From assembly GCF_000328665.1 (NCBI RefSeq), contig NC_019977.1:620001-684000 (forward strand): a DNA stretch of 64,000 bases, read 5' to 3'. The notes under the pieces are model-generated. The model was given only the letters and a program-made list of their open reading frames with translations, made no database searches and was not told the DNA's origin. This document shows, piece by piece, positions 63,182 through 64,000 of this stretch. The position numbers were made by a program, and so were the translations under genes. Position 1 is the first letter of the stretch, and each line of letters begins with the position of its first letter. The DNA is from Methanomethylovorans hollandica DSM 15978 (GTDB lineage: Archaea; Halobacteriota; Methanosarcinia; Methanosarcinales; Methanosarcinaceae).

Positions 63182-64000
63182 ATGAAGGCTATTTTTTTTC
63201 AGTTACTATTGATCTCTATCATTTTTCTAATGATACTTGCAGGATGCTACGTTTTTCTGCCAGAAGTTCAGCGGAAGCGGTTTGCATGGACAAAGGACAT
63301 CAAGGATCAAATTCTGTCTCCTCACGTCTATCCGTATCTGATCCTTGCAGGATTCATCTATCTGCTCATGAAATCACAGGTTATTTTTTCAATGCAATCC
63401 AAGGTGATCTATTTTCCACAATTGGCGCAATATATCTTGCTTCTGGAAGGCAGTAAAGTAAGCTATTTCCAGATGGTGATCAACCCTGTACTGACATATA
63501 TAAGTGCTTTCATCTACCTATGTGGTTTCTCATATCTGCTGGTATTTACTTTTCTTTTGCTCATAATTACCCGGCAATTCAAAGTTTTGCAGGAATATGC
63601 TATTGGTTTTATTCTGACATATCTTGTAGCTTTTCCTTTCTATATATTGACGCCTGTGAAGGTGACAGGTTATTCTCTTCCTAATGTAGCACCATTATTG
63701 TATGATCTCGATCCTGCTTTAAGGGAAGCATTGTATATTGTGGACCCACTGCAGGATAATTGTTTTCCTAGTCTGCATGCGGCCTTGTCCATAATGGCAA
63801 TGCTTATAGTTCTGTTCAGAACAGATTTCAAAAGGTTTAAAATTTTTGCAGTTGCATTGACAGTTGCTATACAGTTTACCATATTTTATTTGGGCATACA
63901 CTGGATCACAGATTTCATAGCAGGTATAGCTTTGGGTTGTCTTAGTTATTATGTTGCCACAAGGTATAGTCAGTATATAGCCAGCCACATTCCCTTATTA
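63182..64000 (+). CDS. PAP2-superfamily membrane phosphatase (partial)
   Basis: From ATG 63182 (AAGGAT just upstream) 273 codons run off the right edge. About six membrane helices are visible. The PAP2 active-site motifs are NCFPSLHAALS (~198) and IHWITDFIAG (~242), the latter holding the catalytic His. Relatives hydrolyse lipid phosphates or act as phospho-lipid transferases (inositolphosphoceramide-synthase-like). The C-terminus is missing. Confidence 0.85.
   Translation, partial: MKAIFFQLLLISIIFLMILAGCYVFLPEVQRKRFAWTKDIKDQILSPHVYPYLILAGFIYLLMKSQVIFSMQSKVIYFPQLAQYILLLEGSKVSYFQMVINPVLTYISAFIYLCGFSYLLVFTFLLLIITRQFKVLQEYAIGFILTYLVAFPFYILTPVKVTGYSLPNVAPLLYDLDPALREALYIVDPLQDNCFPSLHAALSIMAMLIVLFRTDFKRFKIFAVALTVAIQFTIFYLGIHWITDFIAGIALGCLSYYVATRYSQYIASHIPLL

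Overview
The window is a stretch of a methanogenic archaeal chromosome, most likely from the Methanosarcinaceae (Methanomethylovorans or Methanolobus would fit; the genus is an inference). The support is a set of archaeal core genes: proteasome-activating nucleotidase (9142-10380), topoisomerase VI A and B (47476-50454), replication factor C large subunit with a PIP box (51426-52928), the methanogenesis marker MtxX (53015-53860), DUF131 membrane proteins, TATA-type promoters and three archaeal tRNAs.

Layout. 1-3845: fdhD (cut by the left edge) overlaps a cysteine desulfurase gene that is split by a complete 880-bp IS5-type element; nadA lies divergently. 4225-7003: a cadC-cadA metal-efflux operon of bacterial appearance. 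7004-8080: decayed DNA with a remnant of a ParB-domain DNA methylase. 8081-18318: a secreted protein, tRNA-Glu, PAN, a winged-helix-like protein with two DUF131 proteins, uvrB, tRNA-Gly, SOUL/photolyase, a MATE exporter and tRNA-Leu. 18542-20211: a mercury-methylation operon (AbrB-type gene, hgcA, hgcB). 20529-29821: a type I restriction-modification operon carrying extra genes: a truncated DUF1016 gene, a TIGR02391/HEPN-like gene, an unknown 219-aa gene and a protein resembling a class III nucleotidyl cyclase. 29992-46363: an encapsulated-ferritin homologue without a visible encapsulin, a HEAT-repeat protein, an unknown coiled-coil membrane protein, SIMPL, an HD hydrolase, a solute symporter with a 29-aa partner, membrane proteins, a large secreted subtilase, threonine synthase, a CBS-domain transporter and an MFS transporter. 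46493-64000: a GTPase gene with an in-frame UGA, cutA, topoisomerase VI, two look-alike hairpin RNAs, rfcL, mtxX, a thymidylate-synthase-like gene, ilvD, a radical SAM protein and cell-envelope genes, ending in a PAP2 gene cut by the right edge.

How the genes work together. The hgc operon would turn inorganic Hg(II) into methylmercury by corrinoid methyl transfer. The hsd operon is a phage barrier; its passenger genes are visibly AT-richer than hsdM and hsdR yet are joined to the neighbouring cistrons by 1-4 nt stop/start overlaps, so they are probably co-expressed. The desulfurase-fdhD pair fits sulfur delivery for maturation of molybdenum/tungsten formate enzymes and is disrupted here. The candidates for something undescribed are the cyclase-like gene and its partner inside the hsd operon, and the pair of promoter-linked hairpin RNAs at 50895-51250.
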